Assembly (NCBI RefSeq): GCF_023660105.1
Contig: NZ_JAMHGA010000044.1
Location: 218,409-282,408 of the forward strand
Origin: Desulfovibrio aminophilus
GTDB taxonomy: Bacteria; Desulfobacterota; Desulfovibrionia; Desulfovibrionales; Desulfovibrionaceae
Reading direction: 5' to 3'
Length of the DNA: 64,000 nt
Part shown: in pieces, positions 1 through 8,821 of the stretch
How the letters are laid out: every line of letters begins with the position of its first letter
Numbering within the stretch: position 1 is the first letter of the stretch
Notes under the pieces: model-generated
Database searches by the model: none
The model's input: the letters and a program-made list of their open reading frames with translations, nothing else
Told to the model about the DNA's origin: nothing
Program-made: the position numbers and the translations under genes

Positions 1-69
1 AAGGGCCTGGACATCACCGAACACGGCCAGGAAGCCTACAGCGGCTTCCAGATCTTCACCACCGAGTAG
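1..69 (+). CDS. amt: Ammonium transporter, C-terminal tail only (partial)
   Basis: These are the last 22 codons of a gene that begins before the window. They contain the segment ITEHGQEAYSGF, which matches the conserved cytoplasmic tail of AmtB-type ammonium channels; in that family the tail touches the P-II protein. A P-II gene starts 33 bases downstream, which is the usual amt-glnK pairing and supports the call. The membrane part is outside the window, so nothing can be said about its integrity. Confidence 0.8.
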   Translation, partial: KGLDITEHGQEAYSGFQIFTTE

Positions 70-102
70 CCGGAAGCCCGCAATACAAGGAGGAACTCAC
101 CA

Positions 103-435
103 ATGAAGCTCATCATCGCCTACATCCGGCCCGATCGCCTGAACGCGGTCAAGCAGGAGCTGTACGCCAGGGAAATCTACTCCCTCTCCGTGACCAACGT
201 GCTGGGAGCCGGACGCCAGAAGGGATTCACCGAAACCTACCGCGGCGTGGTCATGGAAGTGAACCTGCTCAAGAAGGTTCGCCTGGAGATCGGCGTCAAC
301 GACGACTTCCTGGACAAGGCCATCGAGGCCGTCATGAAGGGAGGCCAGACCGGCAAGGAGGGCGACGGAGTGATCTTCGTCCTGGACCTGGCCCGGGCCC
401 TGCGCATCCGCACCGGCGAGGACGGCATTCTCTGA
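103..435 (+). CDS. glnK: Nitrogen regulatory protein P-II (GlnB/GlnK type)
   Basis: A 110-residue P-II signalling protein, the family's normal length. P-II trimers bind ATP/ADP and 2-oxoglutarate and, as GlnK, plug the ammonium channel encoded just upstream. Visible family features are the start MKLIIAYIRP, the GRQKGFTETYRG entry to the T-loop, and the ATP-site segment GKEGDGVIFV followed by RIRTGE. By alignment with E. coli GlnB, the residue at T-loop position 51, normally the uridylylated tyrosine, is methionine (sequence RGVVMEV), so control by uridylylation at that site is not expected. An AAGGAGG ribosome site precedes the ATG. Whether it is better called GlnB or GlnK rests on the amt neighbour. 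Confidence 0.92.
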   Translation: MKLIIAYIRPDRLNAVKQELYAREIYSLSVTNVLGAGRQKGFTETYRGVVMEVNLLKKVRLEIGVNDDFLDKAIEAVMKGGQTGKEGDGVIFVLDLARALRIRTGEDGIL

Positions 436-456
436 TCCTCGGCCCGGTCGACAAGG

Positions 457-483
457 GGGGCGGCTTCGGCCGCCCCTTTTTTT
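457..483 (+). terminator. Rho-independent terminator after the P-II gene
   Basis: Perfect 8-base stem GGGGCGGC / GCCGCCCC closed by a TTCG tetraloop and followed by seven T residues. It lies 21 bases after the P-II stop codon and should end the amt-glnK transcript. Confidence 0.9.
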
Positions 484-501
484 CGCCCCGCGCGGGCATG
501 A

Positions 502-529
502 AAAAAGGCGGGGTCGACCCCGCCTTTTT
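502..529 (-). terminator. Terminator of the pan-metK operon (symmetrical hairpin)
   Basis: A-run, GGCGGGG stem, TCGA, CCCCGCC and T-run. The element is symmetrical and could work in both directions. It lies 26 bases beyond the metK stop codon on the minus strand, backing onto the P-II terminator, so it separates two convergent transcripts. Confidence 0.85.
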
Positions 530-555
530 CTTGATTCAATGCCGCGATCCGCGAG

Positions 556-1725
556 CTACAGCTTGCAGGCGGTGCGCAGATCGGCCGCCGCGTCGGTCTT
601 TTCCCAGGTGAACTCGGGCAGCTCGCGGCCGAAGTGGCCGTAGTTGGTGGTCAGCTTGTAAATGGGACGGCGCAGGTCCAGACGCTTCAGGATGAAGTAC
701 GGACGGAGGTCGAAGACCTCGCGCACGGCCTTGGTCAGCACGTCGTCGGCCACCTGGCCGGTGCCGTGGGTGGTGCAGACCACGCTGACGGGATCGGCCA
801 TGCCGATGGCGTAGGCGATCTGGACCTCGGCCACGTCGCCCAGGCCGGCGGCCACGATGTTCTTGGCCACGTAGCGGGCCATGTACGCGCCGGAGCGGTC
901 CACCTTGGAGGGGTCCTTGCCGGAGAACGCGCCGCCGCCGTGGGCGCCCGCGCCGCCGTAGGTGTCCTGGATGATCTTCCGGCCGGTGAGGCCGCAGTCG
1001 CCCACGGGGCCGCCGATGACGAACCGGCCGGTGGGGTTCACGTAGATCTTCAGCTTGTCGTCGATGAGGTTCTCGGGAAGGGTCTTGAAGATGACTTCCT
1101 TCTTGATCGCCTCGACGAGGTCGCCGTGGCTGATGGACTCGTCGTGCTGCGCGGAGCAGACCACGTTGTCGATGCGCACGGGCTTGCCGTTGGCGTATTC
1201 CACGGCCACCTGGGTCTTGCCGTCGGGACGCAGGAACTTGAGGACGCCCTCCTTGCGCACCTTGGTCAGGCGCTGGGAGAGCTGGTGGGCGTAGTAGATG
1301 GGCGCGGGCATCAGCGTGGGGGTTTCCTTGCTGGCGAAGCCGAACATCATGCCCTGGTCGCCGGCGCCCTGCTCCTCGGGCTTGGTGCGGTCCACGCCCT
1401 GGGCGATGTCCGCGCTCTGCTTGTCGATGGAGGACATGACCGCGCAGGTGGCGTAGTCGAAGCCCATGTCGGAACTGTTGTAGCCGATGCCCTTCACCGT
1501 CTCTCGGACGATGGCGGGCAGGTCCGCGTAGGCGCTGGTGGTGATCTCACCGGCGATGAAGGCCATGCCGGTGGTGACGAGCGTCTCGCAGGCCACGCGG
1601 GCGTTGGGGTCCGGGCCGATGAGGGCGTCCAGGACGGCGTCGGAGATGGCGTCGGCCACCTTGTCCGGGTGTCCCTCGGTCACGGACTCGGAAGTGAACA
1701 TGTAGCGGCTCTTGGGCGAAATCAT
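556..1725 (-). CDS. metK: S-adenosylmethionine synthase
   Basis: Methionine adenosyltransferase makes S-adenosylmethionine from methionine and ATP in the cytoplasm. The 389-residue product has the family signatures [20 protein letters not shown] at the N-terminus, [12 protein letters not shown], and the glycine-rich loop [17 protein letters not shown] chose the ATG at 1725 because it directly precedes [13 protein letters not shown] and has a GGAGGA ribosome site; the longer in-frame extension reads into panD and is unlike the family. It is the last gene of a panC-panD-metK run, 31 bases after panD, so expression is probably tied to pantothenate synthesis. No SAM riboswitch was seen upstream. 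Confidence 0.96.
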   Translation of the reverse strand: MISPKSRYMFTSESVTEGHPDKVADAISDAVLDALIGPDPNARVACETLVTTGMAFIAGEITTSAYADLPAIVRETVKGIGYNSSDMGFDYATCAVMSSIDKQSADIAQGVDRTKPEEQGAGDQGMMFGFASKETPTLMPAPIYYAHQLSQRLTKVRKEGVLKFLRPDGKTQVAVEYANGKPVRIDNVVCSAQHDESISHGDLVEAIKKEVIFKTLPENLIDDKLKIYVNPTGRFVIGGPVGDCGLTGRKIIQDTYGGAGAHGGGAFSGKDPSKVDRSGAYMARYVAKNIVAAGLGDVAEVQIAYAIGMADPVSVVCTTHGTGQVADDVLTKAVREVFDLRPYFILKRLDLRRPIYKLTTNYGHFGRELPEFTWEKTDAAADLRTACKL

Positions 1726-1756
1726 GCAGTCCTCCAGTATATCAGGTAATGATTCA

Positions 1757-2110
1757 TCAGCGGGCCGCCTCGGGCCTGTTGGCGGCACCCACACGTATGA
1801 CCCTGGGCTTGTGGCTCGCGATCTCGTGCGGCTCAAGCTCCAGGTATGTCACCAGGATGACTCTCTGCCCGGGCTCGCCCTTGTGCGCGGCGGCCCCGTT
1901 CAGGCAGATCTCTCCCGGATTTCCGGGGATGGCGTAGGTGGTCAGCCGCTCCCCGTTGTCCAGGTTGTACACGTCGATTCGCTCGTAGGGCAGGATTCCC
2001 ACCGCGTCGAGCAGGGCCGGGTCCACGGAGATGCTGCCCTCGTATTCCAGGTTGAGGGACGTGAGGGTCGCTCCGTGGATCTTGGCGCTCATGAACGTAC
2101 GTCTGGGCAT
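1757..2110 (-). CDS. panD: Aspartate 1-decarboxylase proenzyme
   Basis: Pyruvoyl enzyme that converts aspartate to beta-alanine for pantothenate. The 117-residue proenzyme has the self-cleavage site EGSIS (Gly-Ser bond; the Ser becomes the pyruvoyl group) and the downstream signatures [13 protein letters not shown] and [12 protein letters not shown]. It starts 6 bases after the panC stop codon. An alternative ATG six codons later ([10 protein letters not shown]) looks closer to the usual family N-terminus, so the first six residues are uncertain. Confidence 0.95.
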   Translation of the reverse strand: MPRRTFMSAKIHGATLTSLNLEYEGSISVDPALLDAVGILPYERIDVYNLDNGERLTTYAIPGNPGEICLNGAAAHKGEPGQRVILVTYLELEPHEIASHKPRVIRVGAANRPEAAR

Positions 2111-2116
2111 GAACTT

Positions 2117-2965
2117 TTAAACCTCGAGAAGGATATTGTCTATAAGGCGGGCTTTACTCATGTGCAAGGCCACGGCCAGGAGCGCCCGGCCGCGGATTTC
2201 CGTCACCGGCTCCATCGAGTCGGGGTCCACGACCTCGGCGTAGTCCAGCCGGGACATGGGCATCTGCTCGGCGTAGAAGGCGCGCAGCCGGGCCGTGAGG
2301 TCGGCCACGGAACGCAGGCCGCCCCCCGCCCACTCGGACGCCGCCAGGAGCCCCTTGCGGATGGCCGGGGCCGCCCGCCGCTCCTCGGGCGTGAGGTAGA
2401 CGTTGCGCGAGCTCAGGGCCAGGCCGTCGTCCTCGCGCACGATGGGCCGTCCGACAACTTCCAGCGGGAAGTTCAGGTCGCGGACCATGCGCCGGATCAG
2501 GGCCAGCTGCTGGAAGTCCTTCTCCCCGAACGCGGCGAAGCTCGGCTGGGTCAGGAGGAAGAGCTTGCCGACCACCGTGGCCACGCCCCGGAAGTGAATC
2601 GGCCGGGTGGCCGCGCACAGCCCCCGGGCCAGGCTCGGCACCTCGATCCAGGTGGCATGGTCCGGGGCGTACATGGCCCCGGGATCGGGCGTGAAGAGCA
2701 GATCGACGCCGTGCTCGCGGGCCAAGGCCGCGTCGCGCTCGGGATCGCGCGGGTAGCGGGCCAGATCCTCGTTGGGGCCGAACTGCGTGGGGTTGACGAA
2801 CAGGGAGACCACCAGCCGGTCCGCCCTGGACCTGGCGTAGTCCATGAGCGAGAGATGCCCGGCGTGAAAGTAGCCCATTGTGGGAACCAGACCGACGACA
2901 AGGCCCCCGGACCGCCAGTTCAGGCAGGTCCTCTGGAGCGCGAGGGGATCGCGGATGATGTCCAT
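2117..2965 (-). CDS. panC: Pantothenate synthetase (pantoate--beta-alanine ligase)
   Basis: Joins pantoate and beta-alanine with ATP, consuming the product of the adjacent panD. The 282-residue protein has the nucleotidyl-transferase signature VPTMGYFHAGH (HxGH box), the pantoate-binding stretch FVNPTQFGPNEDL, and the later motif GLALSSRNVYL. It is the first gene of the panC-panD-metK run. The gap to the divergent GGDEF/TPR gene is about 107 bases and must hold both promoters; none is obvious. Confidence 0.96.
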   Translation of the reverse strand: MDIIRDPLALQRTCLNWRSGGLVVGLVPTMGYFHAGHLSLMDYARSRADRLVVSLFVNPTQFGPNEDLARYPRDPERDAALAREHGVDLLFTPDPGAMYAPDHATWIEVPSLARGLCAATRPIHFRGVATVVGKLFLLTQPSFAAFGEKDFQQLALIRRMVRDLNFPLEVVGRPIVREDDGLALSSRNVYLTPEERRAAPAIRKGLLAASEWAGGGLRSVADLTARLRAFYAEQMPMSRLDYAEVVDPDSMEPVTEIRGRALLAVALHMSKARLIDNILLEV

Positions 2966-3072
2966 AACTGGGCTTGCAGCTACCCCCTTTTGGCGGCCTT
3001 GTCCACATCACCGGGGCCGGGGCCCCTGAATCCTCTTGAGCAAACAGGTTTGTCAAGATAAAGACAGGGGTT

Positions 3073-5487
3073 ATGCACGCCCATAAAGACCCCTTCGCCG
3101 ACGGCCCCCTGCTCCTGGACCGGCGCGATCTCGTGGAATACGAGCACGCGCTCAAGGACGCCCTGCGCCGGTTCCTGCCCTTCACCTCCTACAGCCTCTT
3201 CTTCCCCCGCCAGGGCGAGGACGAGGGGACCTTCGCGGCCGAATACCGCGCGGCGGACGGGGAGCTTCTGCTGCCCCTGGTCCTGCGCGGGCGGCTCCTG
3301 GCCTGGTTCATGGCCCGGGGGGTGAAGCTGGCCGCGCCCAAGAGCTCCCTGCGCTACCTCCAGGAGCTGGCCTCCTCGGTGCTGGAGCGGCTGCGGCTCC
3401 ACAAGCAGGCCATCACCGACCCGCTCACCGGCCTGACCAGCCGCCGGCGCTTCCACCAGGATCTGGTCCTGGAGATCGGGCGCATCAAGGGCTGCCTCAT
3501 GCCCGCCTCGGGCCAGCGCCTGGACGCCGACCTGCCGAGCTATTCCGGCTGCCTGGGCCTCGTGCTCATGGACCTGGACTGCTTCCAGCGCATCAACGAG
3601 AACTACGGCTACGCCACGGGCGACCACATGGTGGCCGAGGTCGGCGCGGTCCTCGCCCGGGTCTGTCCCAAGCACGTGGTGGCCGCCCGGCTCCAGGACG
3701 ACGCCTTCGCCCTGCTCCTGCCCGACGCCACCCCCAGGGTCTGCTTCCAGCTGGCCGAGATGGTCCGCGAGGAGGTGGGCAAGCTGGCCGTGATCGACGA
3801 CCTTTCCGGCGACCGCCTCCAGGTCTCGGCCAGCCTGGGCGCCATCAACTATCCCCAGGGCCTGTCCGGGGCCCAGCTCAAGCGCTCCGACGCCGAGCAG
3901 GCCCGCATCCTCCTGCGCAAGGCGCGCAAGGCCGTGGCCACGGCCAAGGACCACGGCCGCGACCGGGTCTTCGCCTACGCCGACGTGCTCAAATCCGGCG
4001 GCCGCGTGCTGGAGGTCCTGCCCATGAACCGCCTCTCCACCAGCCTGGGCCGCTCCGTGGACGCCCAGGAGGGGCAGCGCTTCCTGGTCTGGTCCCCCAA
4101 GTACCAGAAGACCGCCGAGGCCAGGCTCAGCGAGGAGGACCGCCTGCTGGGCCGCTACCCCACGCTCTACAAGGGCGAGGTCGTGCTCACCGTGGCCCAG
4201 GACGAGATGAGCTTCGCCGAGGTCCTGCACACCTCCGACCCGTCCTGGACCGTGGAGCCCGGCGATCGCCTGACCCTCATCCAGGACAGCGAGAGCTTCT
4301 TTGACAATGAAACCGCCGCCGAGGGCGCGGCAGCGCAAAAGGACATGCTCACCGGACTCTATTCCTACCGCGACTTCCTGGCCTTCTTCGCCCGCGCGCG
4401 GCTGAAGCCCGAACGCTTCTGCCTGGCCCTGGCCCGCATCCAGGACCAGCCCGGCGACCGCACCCCCAACTTCCAGAAGCACATGGACGGCCTCGTGCTC
4501 CAGGCCAGCGAACTGGCCGCCGAAATCCTGGGCGGTTCCCCGGCGGGCGGCCGCTTCGGCCTGGCCGGACTGGCCTATTTCCTGCCCGACCGCGACCCGG
4601 AGGAGGTCCTGGCGGCAATGCGCACGCTCTGCTCCCAGGCCGCCGAGCGCCTGTCCCTGAACCTGGCCGTGGGCACGGCCTGCCACCCCTATCTCAACTT
4701 CACCCGGGCGGACATCCTGGACAACGCCCGCAAGGCCCTGGACCACGCCCTGCTCCTGCCCCCTCCCCGGGCCGCCCTGTTCGACTCCGTGTCCCTGAAC
4801 ATCGCGGCCGACAAGCTCTACATGGACGGCGACATCTTCGGGGCCGTGGACGAATTCAAGCGCGCCCTGCTGGCCGACGAGAACAACGTCACGGCCCGCA
4901 ACTCCCTGGGCATCTGCCTGGCCCAGCTGGGGCGCTTCGACCAGGCCCGAAGCCACTTCGAGCAGGTCATCGCCCGGGACAAGCACGACATCATGGCCCA
5001 CTACAACCTGGGCCGAGCCTGCCAGCGGCTGGGCGACGTCCGCCGGGCGCGCGAGGCCTACCGCCGCTGCCTCAAGCTCGACCCGAACCACGTCTACAGC
5101 CTGATCCGCCTGGGCACCCTGGCCGAGGCCGAGAACAAGCTGGCCCAGGCCGAAAAGCTCTACGCCCAGGCCGCCGAGCTGCCCGAGGGCCGGGAGCGGG
5201 TCCTGCGCCACCTGGCCCGGGTCTGCCTGGCCCGGGGCGAGCGCGACCGCGCCCGCGAGTACCTGCATCTGGCGCTCAACGCCAACCACAACGACGCCCT
5301 GGCCATGCACCTGCTGGCCCGGCTCTACCTGGAGTCCGGGGAAGACCCGCAGATCGCGGAGGTCCTGGCCCGCCAGAGCGCGGCCCTGGCCCCGGACCGC
5401 GAGGAGTACTGGCGGACCCTGGCCCAGGCCCTGAACGCGCAGGGCAAGGACGAGGAGGCGGCCAAGGTGGAGACGCGACTTATATAA
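3073..5487 (+). CDS. GGDEF-fold protein with degenerate active sites and C-terminal TPR repeats
   Basis: An 804-residue cytoplasmic protein. After a GAF-like N-terminal part there is a diguanylate-cyclase-like domain beginning DPLTGLTSRRRF (about residue 116), with the metal motif LMDLDCFQRIN. Where GGDEF is expected the sequence is QDDAF (residues 208-212), so cyclase activity is unlikely. A second, weaker GGDEF-like unit starts at DMLTGLYSYRDF (about residue 420). From about residue 575 to the end there are five or six tetratricopeptide units (for example NVTARNSLGICLAQLGRF and IMAHYNLGRACQRLGD). The likely role is a protein-binding scaffold, perhaps with a c-di-GMP-independent regulatory function. 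The substrate or partner is not visible. Confidence 0.8.
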   Translation: MHAHKDPFADGPLLLDRRDLVEYEHALKDALRRFLPFTSYSLFFPRQGEDEGTFAAEYRAADGELLLPLVLRGRLLAWFMARGVKLAAPKSSLRYLQELASSVLERLRLHKQAITDPLTGLTSRRRFHQDLVLEIGRIKGCLMPASGQRLDADLPSYSGCLGLVLMDLDCFQRINENYGYATGDHMVAEVGAVLARVCPKHVVAARLQDDAFALLLPDATPRVCFQLAEMVREEVGKLAVIDDLSGDRLQVSASLGAINYPQGLSGAQLKRSDAEQARILLRKARKAVATAKDHGRDRVFAYADVLKSGGRVLEVLPMNRLSTSLGRSVDAQEGQRFLVWSPKYQKTAEARLSEEDRLLGRYPTLYKGEVVLTVAQDEMSFAEVLHTSDPSWTVEPGDRLTLIQDSESFFDNETAAEGAAAQKDMLTGLYSYRDFLAFFARARLKPERFCLALARIQDQPGDRTPNFQKHMDGLVLQASELAAEILGGSPAGGRFGLAGLAYFLPDRDPEEVLAAMRTLCSQAAERLSLNLAVGTACHPYLNFTRADILDNARKALDHALLLPPPRAALFDSVSLNIAADKLYMDGDIFGAVDEFKRALLADENNVTARNSLGICLAQLGRFDQARSHFEQVIARDKHDIMAHYNLGRACQRLGDVRRAREAYRRCLKLDPNHVYSLIRLGTLAEAENKLAQAEKLYAQAAELPEGRERVLRHLARVCLARGERDRAREYLHLALNANHNDALAMHLLARLYLESGEDPQIAEVLARQSAALAPDREEYWRTLAQALNAQGKDEEAAKVETRLI

Positions 5488-5673
5488 ATCTATATTATAT
5501 ATATTAATCAAATTTATTATGCTGTTATTCTCTATTTACATATATCTGAAACTCACATAGTTTTTTTTCGCAAACCTGCGCGAGGCGGCCTCGCGACGCT
5601 GCTTTTCCCCCTGATTCCGGCGTAGCGGCCGAAGAATTCCAATGACGCATATATCGCATACATAACTTTATAG

Positions 5674-7914
5674 ATGCATGCGCACCACTGGATGATGACG
5701 GAACAGAAGCATCCGAAACCGACGGAGAGGGTGCTCCGTGTCTGGACCTCCGTCATCGAAACGCTGGGGGACATGCCTTTTTTTCTCGCGATCCAGCGGG
5801 GCATGGCTCTCACCCTGCCTCTGATCCTTGTCGGAGCGGCGTCGCTCACCCTCAGGCACTTCCCACTTCCTGCTTTCCAACTCCTGTTGGACTCTGCCGT
5901 GGGCCAAGGTTGGCGCATTCTTTGCGATGATCTCGTGGACGGATCTTTCGGCATCGCCTCCCTGGCGCTTCTCTGCACCTTCAGCGGCACCCTCGCGGCG
6001 ATCCGCAACCAACGGCAGGCAGGACCGGCGCTGAGTCCGATCCTGACTGCCACGGTTTCACTGTCCTGTTTCTTCGTGCTGACCGTCCCGGGAAAAAACA
6101 ACGCGTGGCAGACGCTCTTCTCCCTGGATCGGGGCATGCTGTTGGCGCTTTGCGTGGCGGCGGGGGGAAGCGGCCTCTTCCTGCGCCTTTCCCGCCTCCG
6201 CTTTCTGCGGCCCCGGCTCATGACGGTGGGGAACGACCCCGTCATACGCGACGTCCTGTCCGGCATGCCTGCGGCGATGCTCACCATCGTCGCGTTCGGC
6301 CTGCTCCGGATGTTGCTTCTCTCACTCGACGTCGTGGACCCCCGCACCGCCCTGGACACCCTGTTGGCCCAGCCCTTCTCCAAGGCCGGCGACGACCTGG
6401 GCACAGCCCTGGGCTACGCCGGGCTGTCCCAGCTTTTTTGGTTCGTTGGCGCGCACGGGCCGAACGTGCTTTTCGCCGTCGAGGATAAAATTCTGATTCC
6501 AGCGGGCATCGCCAACGCGACGGCGGCGATCGTAGGCCAGAGCCCAGCCTTCGTCTTCACCAAGGCGTTCTTCGACGCCTTCACCCGCATGGGCGGCTCG
6601 GGCTGTACGCTCAGCCTCATCCTCGCCATCATGCTCAAGAGTCGGGACGGCGGCGCCCGCAAAATCTGCCTGCTCGCGCTGCTCCCCTCTCTGTTCAACG
6701 TAAACGAGCCCCTACTCTTCGGCATCCCCCTGGTCTTGAACCCACTGTATTTCATCCCTTTTCTCCTTGTCCCCATGATCCAGACCCTAGTCGCCTTCTC
6801 CGCCACAAGCATCGGACTGCTGCCCCACACCCTGGCCGGGATGCCCTGGACCACGCCCGTGCTGCTCAGCGGATACACGGCCACGGGCTCTCTCGCCGGT
6901 CCAGTCATACAGATCGTCAACCTCGCCCTCGGCGCGGCTCTGTATTTGCCCTTCGTCCACCTTTCCGACCAACTGCGCCAACGTCAGGGACACCGGACGA
7001 TCGACCTGCTCCTGCTCGCCGCCAACGGAGGCGGACCGCGCCTCGGGGGGCGAAAATGCCTCGACCTCGTCGGCGAGGGAGGGCGCGCCGCCAAGGCCCT
7101 GGCAGAAGACCTGGAGTGGGCCCTGATTCACGACAATCAGCTTTTTCTCCAGTATCAGCCCCAGGTCGAGGCCGAAACCGGCCGGGTGCATGGAGTGGAG
7201 GCGTTGCTGCGCTGGCGGCACCCCATCTACGGACAAATTCCCCCCTCCGTCGCGGTCGCCTTGGCCGAGGACACGGAACACATTGGGAGGCTGGGGATGT
7301 TCGTTCTGAACGAGGCATGCGCCCAGCGGGCCGCGTGGAGAGACTTGGCCCCGAACGATCTCGGCATCTCGGTGAACGTCTCGCCTCGGCAATTGCTGGA
7401 TCCGTTCTTCGCCCAAAAGGTCATGGACATCCTGCGCGCCAACGACTTGCCGCCAAGGCTTCTTGAACTGGAAATCACGGAATCCACCGTGCTCGAACCC
7501 AACGCCCTCACCCTAGATACGCTGAACGGCCTGAGGAATAGCGGAGTGCGGGTGGCCATTGACGACTTCGGGATGGGGCACGTTTCGCTGAGATATTTAC
7601 GGGAATTTCCAGTGGACACGGTGAAGATCGACCGTTCCCTGACTGCGGCGGCTCCGGGGGCTGTCAACGAACACATCGTGAGCAGCATCGTGGAGTTGAG
7701 CCGCACGCTCGGCTTCCTCACCGTGGTGGAGGGTGTGGAGACGCCGGAGCAGGTGGAACGTTTCCGAACACTCGGCTGCTCCCTCTTCCAAGGATATCTC
7801 TTCAGCGCTCCGGTCTCCGGCGAAGATTGTCTGGCGTTTTTCAAAAAAAGGTCGGCAGCTCGCTCCTCCTCATCCCGCCAAACTCCTCTCCTCCGGCCCG
7901 CTGGACATGGCTGA
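5674..7914 (+). CDS. PTS EIIC-like membrane domain fused to an EAL c-di-GMP phosphodiesterase
   Basis: 746 residues. Residues about 25-440 are a multi-pass membrane domain resembling the lactose/cellobiose EIIC family, including the signature NVNEPLLFGIPLVLNPL (about 342-358). No EIIA or EIIB domain is attached. Residues about 480-735 are an EAL domain with an intact set of catalytic motifs: EAL at 509-511 (VEALLRW), NVSPRQL, LEITES, DDFGMG, VKIDRS and VEGVE. Hydrolysis of cyclic di-GMP is therefore expected, with the EIIC part as a sugar sensor or anchor. The start is uncertain: an ATG at 5674 lacks a clear ribosome site and the ATGs at 5692/5695 are alternatives. The 186 bases upstream are strikingly AT-rich and the codon use is less GC-biased than in its neighbours, which suggests acquisition. 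Confidence 0.85.
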   Translation: MHAHHWMMTEQKHPKPTERVLRVWTSVIETLGDMPFFLAIQRGMALTLPLILVGAASLTLRHFPLPAFQLLLDSAVGQGWRILCDDLVDGSFGIASLALLCTFSGTLAAIRNQRQAGPALSPILTATVSLSCFFVLTVPGKNNAWQTLFSLDRGMLLALCVAAGGSGLFLRLSRLRFLRPRLMTVGNDPVIRDVLSGMPAAMLTIVAFGLLRMLLLSLDVVDPRTALDTLLAQPFSKAGDDLGTALGYAGLSQLFWFVGAHGPNVLFAVEDKILIPAGIANATAAIVGQSPAFVFTKAFFDAFTRMGGSGCTLSLILAIMLKSRDGGARKICLLALLPSLFNVNEPLLFGIPLVLNPLYFIPFLLVPMIQTLVAFSATSIGLLPHTLAGMPWTTPVLLSGYTATGSLAGPVIQIVNLALGAALYLPFVHLSDQLRQRQGHRTIDLLLLAANGGGPRLGGRKCLDLVGEGGRAAKALAEDLEWALIHDNQLFLQYQPQVEAETGRVHGVEALLRWRHPIYGQIPPSVAVALAEDTEHIGRLGMFVLNEACAQRAAWRDLAPNDLGISVNVSPRQLLDPFFAQKVMDILRANDLPPRLLELEITESTVLEPNALTLDTLNGLRNSGVRVAIDDFGMGHVSLRYLREFPVDTVKIDRSLTAAAPGAVNEHIVSSIVELSRTLGFLTVVEGVETPEQVERFRTLGCSLFQGYLFSAPVSGEDCLAFFKKRSAARSSSSRQTPLLRPAGHG

Positions 7915-7959
7915 AGCGGCGGCTCAGGCCGCGTCGGCACCGCAAGGCCCGCGGCTGGG

Positions 7960-8712
7960 CTAGCCCTTCCAGGCGATGAGGATGAGCGCGGCCAGGGCCA
8001 GGAACGGTCCGAAGGGCACGGCCGTCCTGAGTCCGTCGGCGTCCGGGCGGCGGAGATAGAACACGCCGGCGGCCAGGGCCGTGACCCCGGCCAGGATGAA
8101 GAGCAGGGGCAGGGCCAGGGGCCCCGTCAGCGCGCCGATGGAGAGCATGAGCTTCACGTCGCCCAGCCCCAGGCCCTCGACCTTGCGCAGGCGCATGTGC
8201 GCGAAGCGCAGAATCCAAAGAAAGGCCGCGCCCGCCAGGGCCCCGATGAGAGGCTCCAGCCAGCCCCGGCCGAGGAGCCAGGCCGCCGCCGGATAGGCCA
8301 GGGCCGCCGCCGGAAGGGTCAGGAAGTCGGGCAGCAGGAAGCTGTCCAGGTCGATGAACGCGGCCGTGATGCAGGCCCAGCCGAAGGCCCCGTATACCGC
8401 GAAGGCCCAGGACGGGCCGAAGCGCCAGGCCAGAATCCCGAACCACAGGCCGCAGGCCAGTTCGATGAGCAGGTTGCGGACGCCGATGGGCGCGCCGCAG
8501 CCCCGGCAGCGGCCGTTCTGGAGCAGGTAGCTGAGCACCGGGATGTTCTCGCCCCAGGTCAGGGTCCGGCCGCAGGAGTCGCAGAAGGAGCGGGCCGGGG
8601 AGAGGATCGAGACCTCGGCCAGCCAGCGGTGGGCCACGCAGCCGGCGAAGCTGCCCAGGGCCAGGCCCAGGATCGCGGCCGGAAGGACCAGAAGCCAGTC
8701 GCCCCCGGTCAT
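7960..8712 (-). CDS. pilD: Type IV prepilin peptidase / N-methyltransferase
   Basis: Inner-membrane aspartic peptidase that cleaves and methylates type IV pilins and pseudopilins. The 250-residue product has the N-terminal methylase region with two CxxC pairs (CDSC and CRGC, zinc site), the first catalytic aspartate region FIDLDSFLLPD, and the second motif GLGDVKLM. About eight hydrophobic segments are visible. I chose the ATG at 8712 (MTGGDWLLVL) because the longer reading lacks hydrophobic character and runs into the neighbouring promoter region. No pilin genes are in the window. It converges on the EIIC-EAL gene and is divergent from the CoA ligase. Confidence 0.93.
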   Translation of the reverse strand: MTGGDWLLVLPAAILGLALGSFAGCVAHRWLAEVSILSPARSFCDSCGRTLTWGENIPVLSYLLQNGRCRGCGAPIGVRNLLIELACGLWFGILAWRFGPSWAFAVYGAFGWACITAAFIDLDSFLLPDFLTLPAAALAYPAAAWLLGRGWLEPLIGALAGAAFLWILRFAHMRLRKVEGLGLGDVKLMLSIGALTGPLALPLLFILAGVTALAAGVFYLRRPDADGLRTAVPFGPFLALAALILIAWKG

Positions 8713-8821
8713 CGCCGCCCCCCCCCATGTCTCTTGAACTGCGCCGTTTTTTGCTGCATGTAGGGGCGGGTATCCCAATTCCCGGGGTCGGGCAAGACCC
8801 CTCGCAAGGAGCGCGCGTCCC

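Noticed and set aside
634..1749. Long plus-strand reading frame opposite metK
   Set aside because: It is the antisense of metK, with low-complexity Gly/Val/His composition typical of GC-rich shadow frames, and has no family resemblance.
2980..5511. 843-codon minus-strand frame opposite the GGDEF/TPR gene
   Set aside because: Gln/Val/Gly-rich antisense translation; the plus strand encodes recognisable domains.
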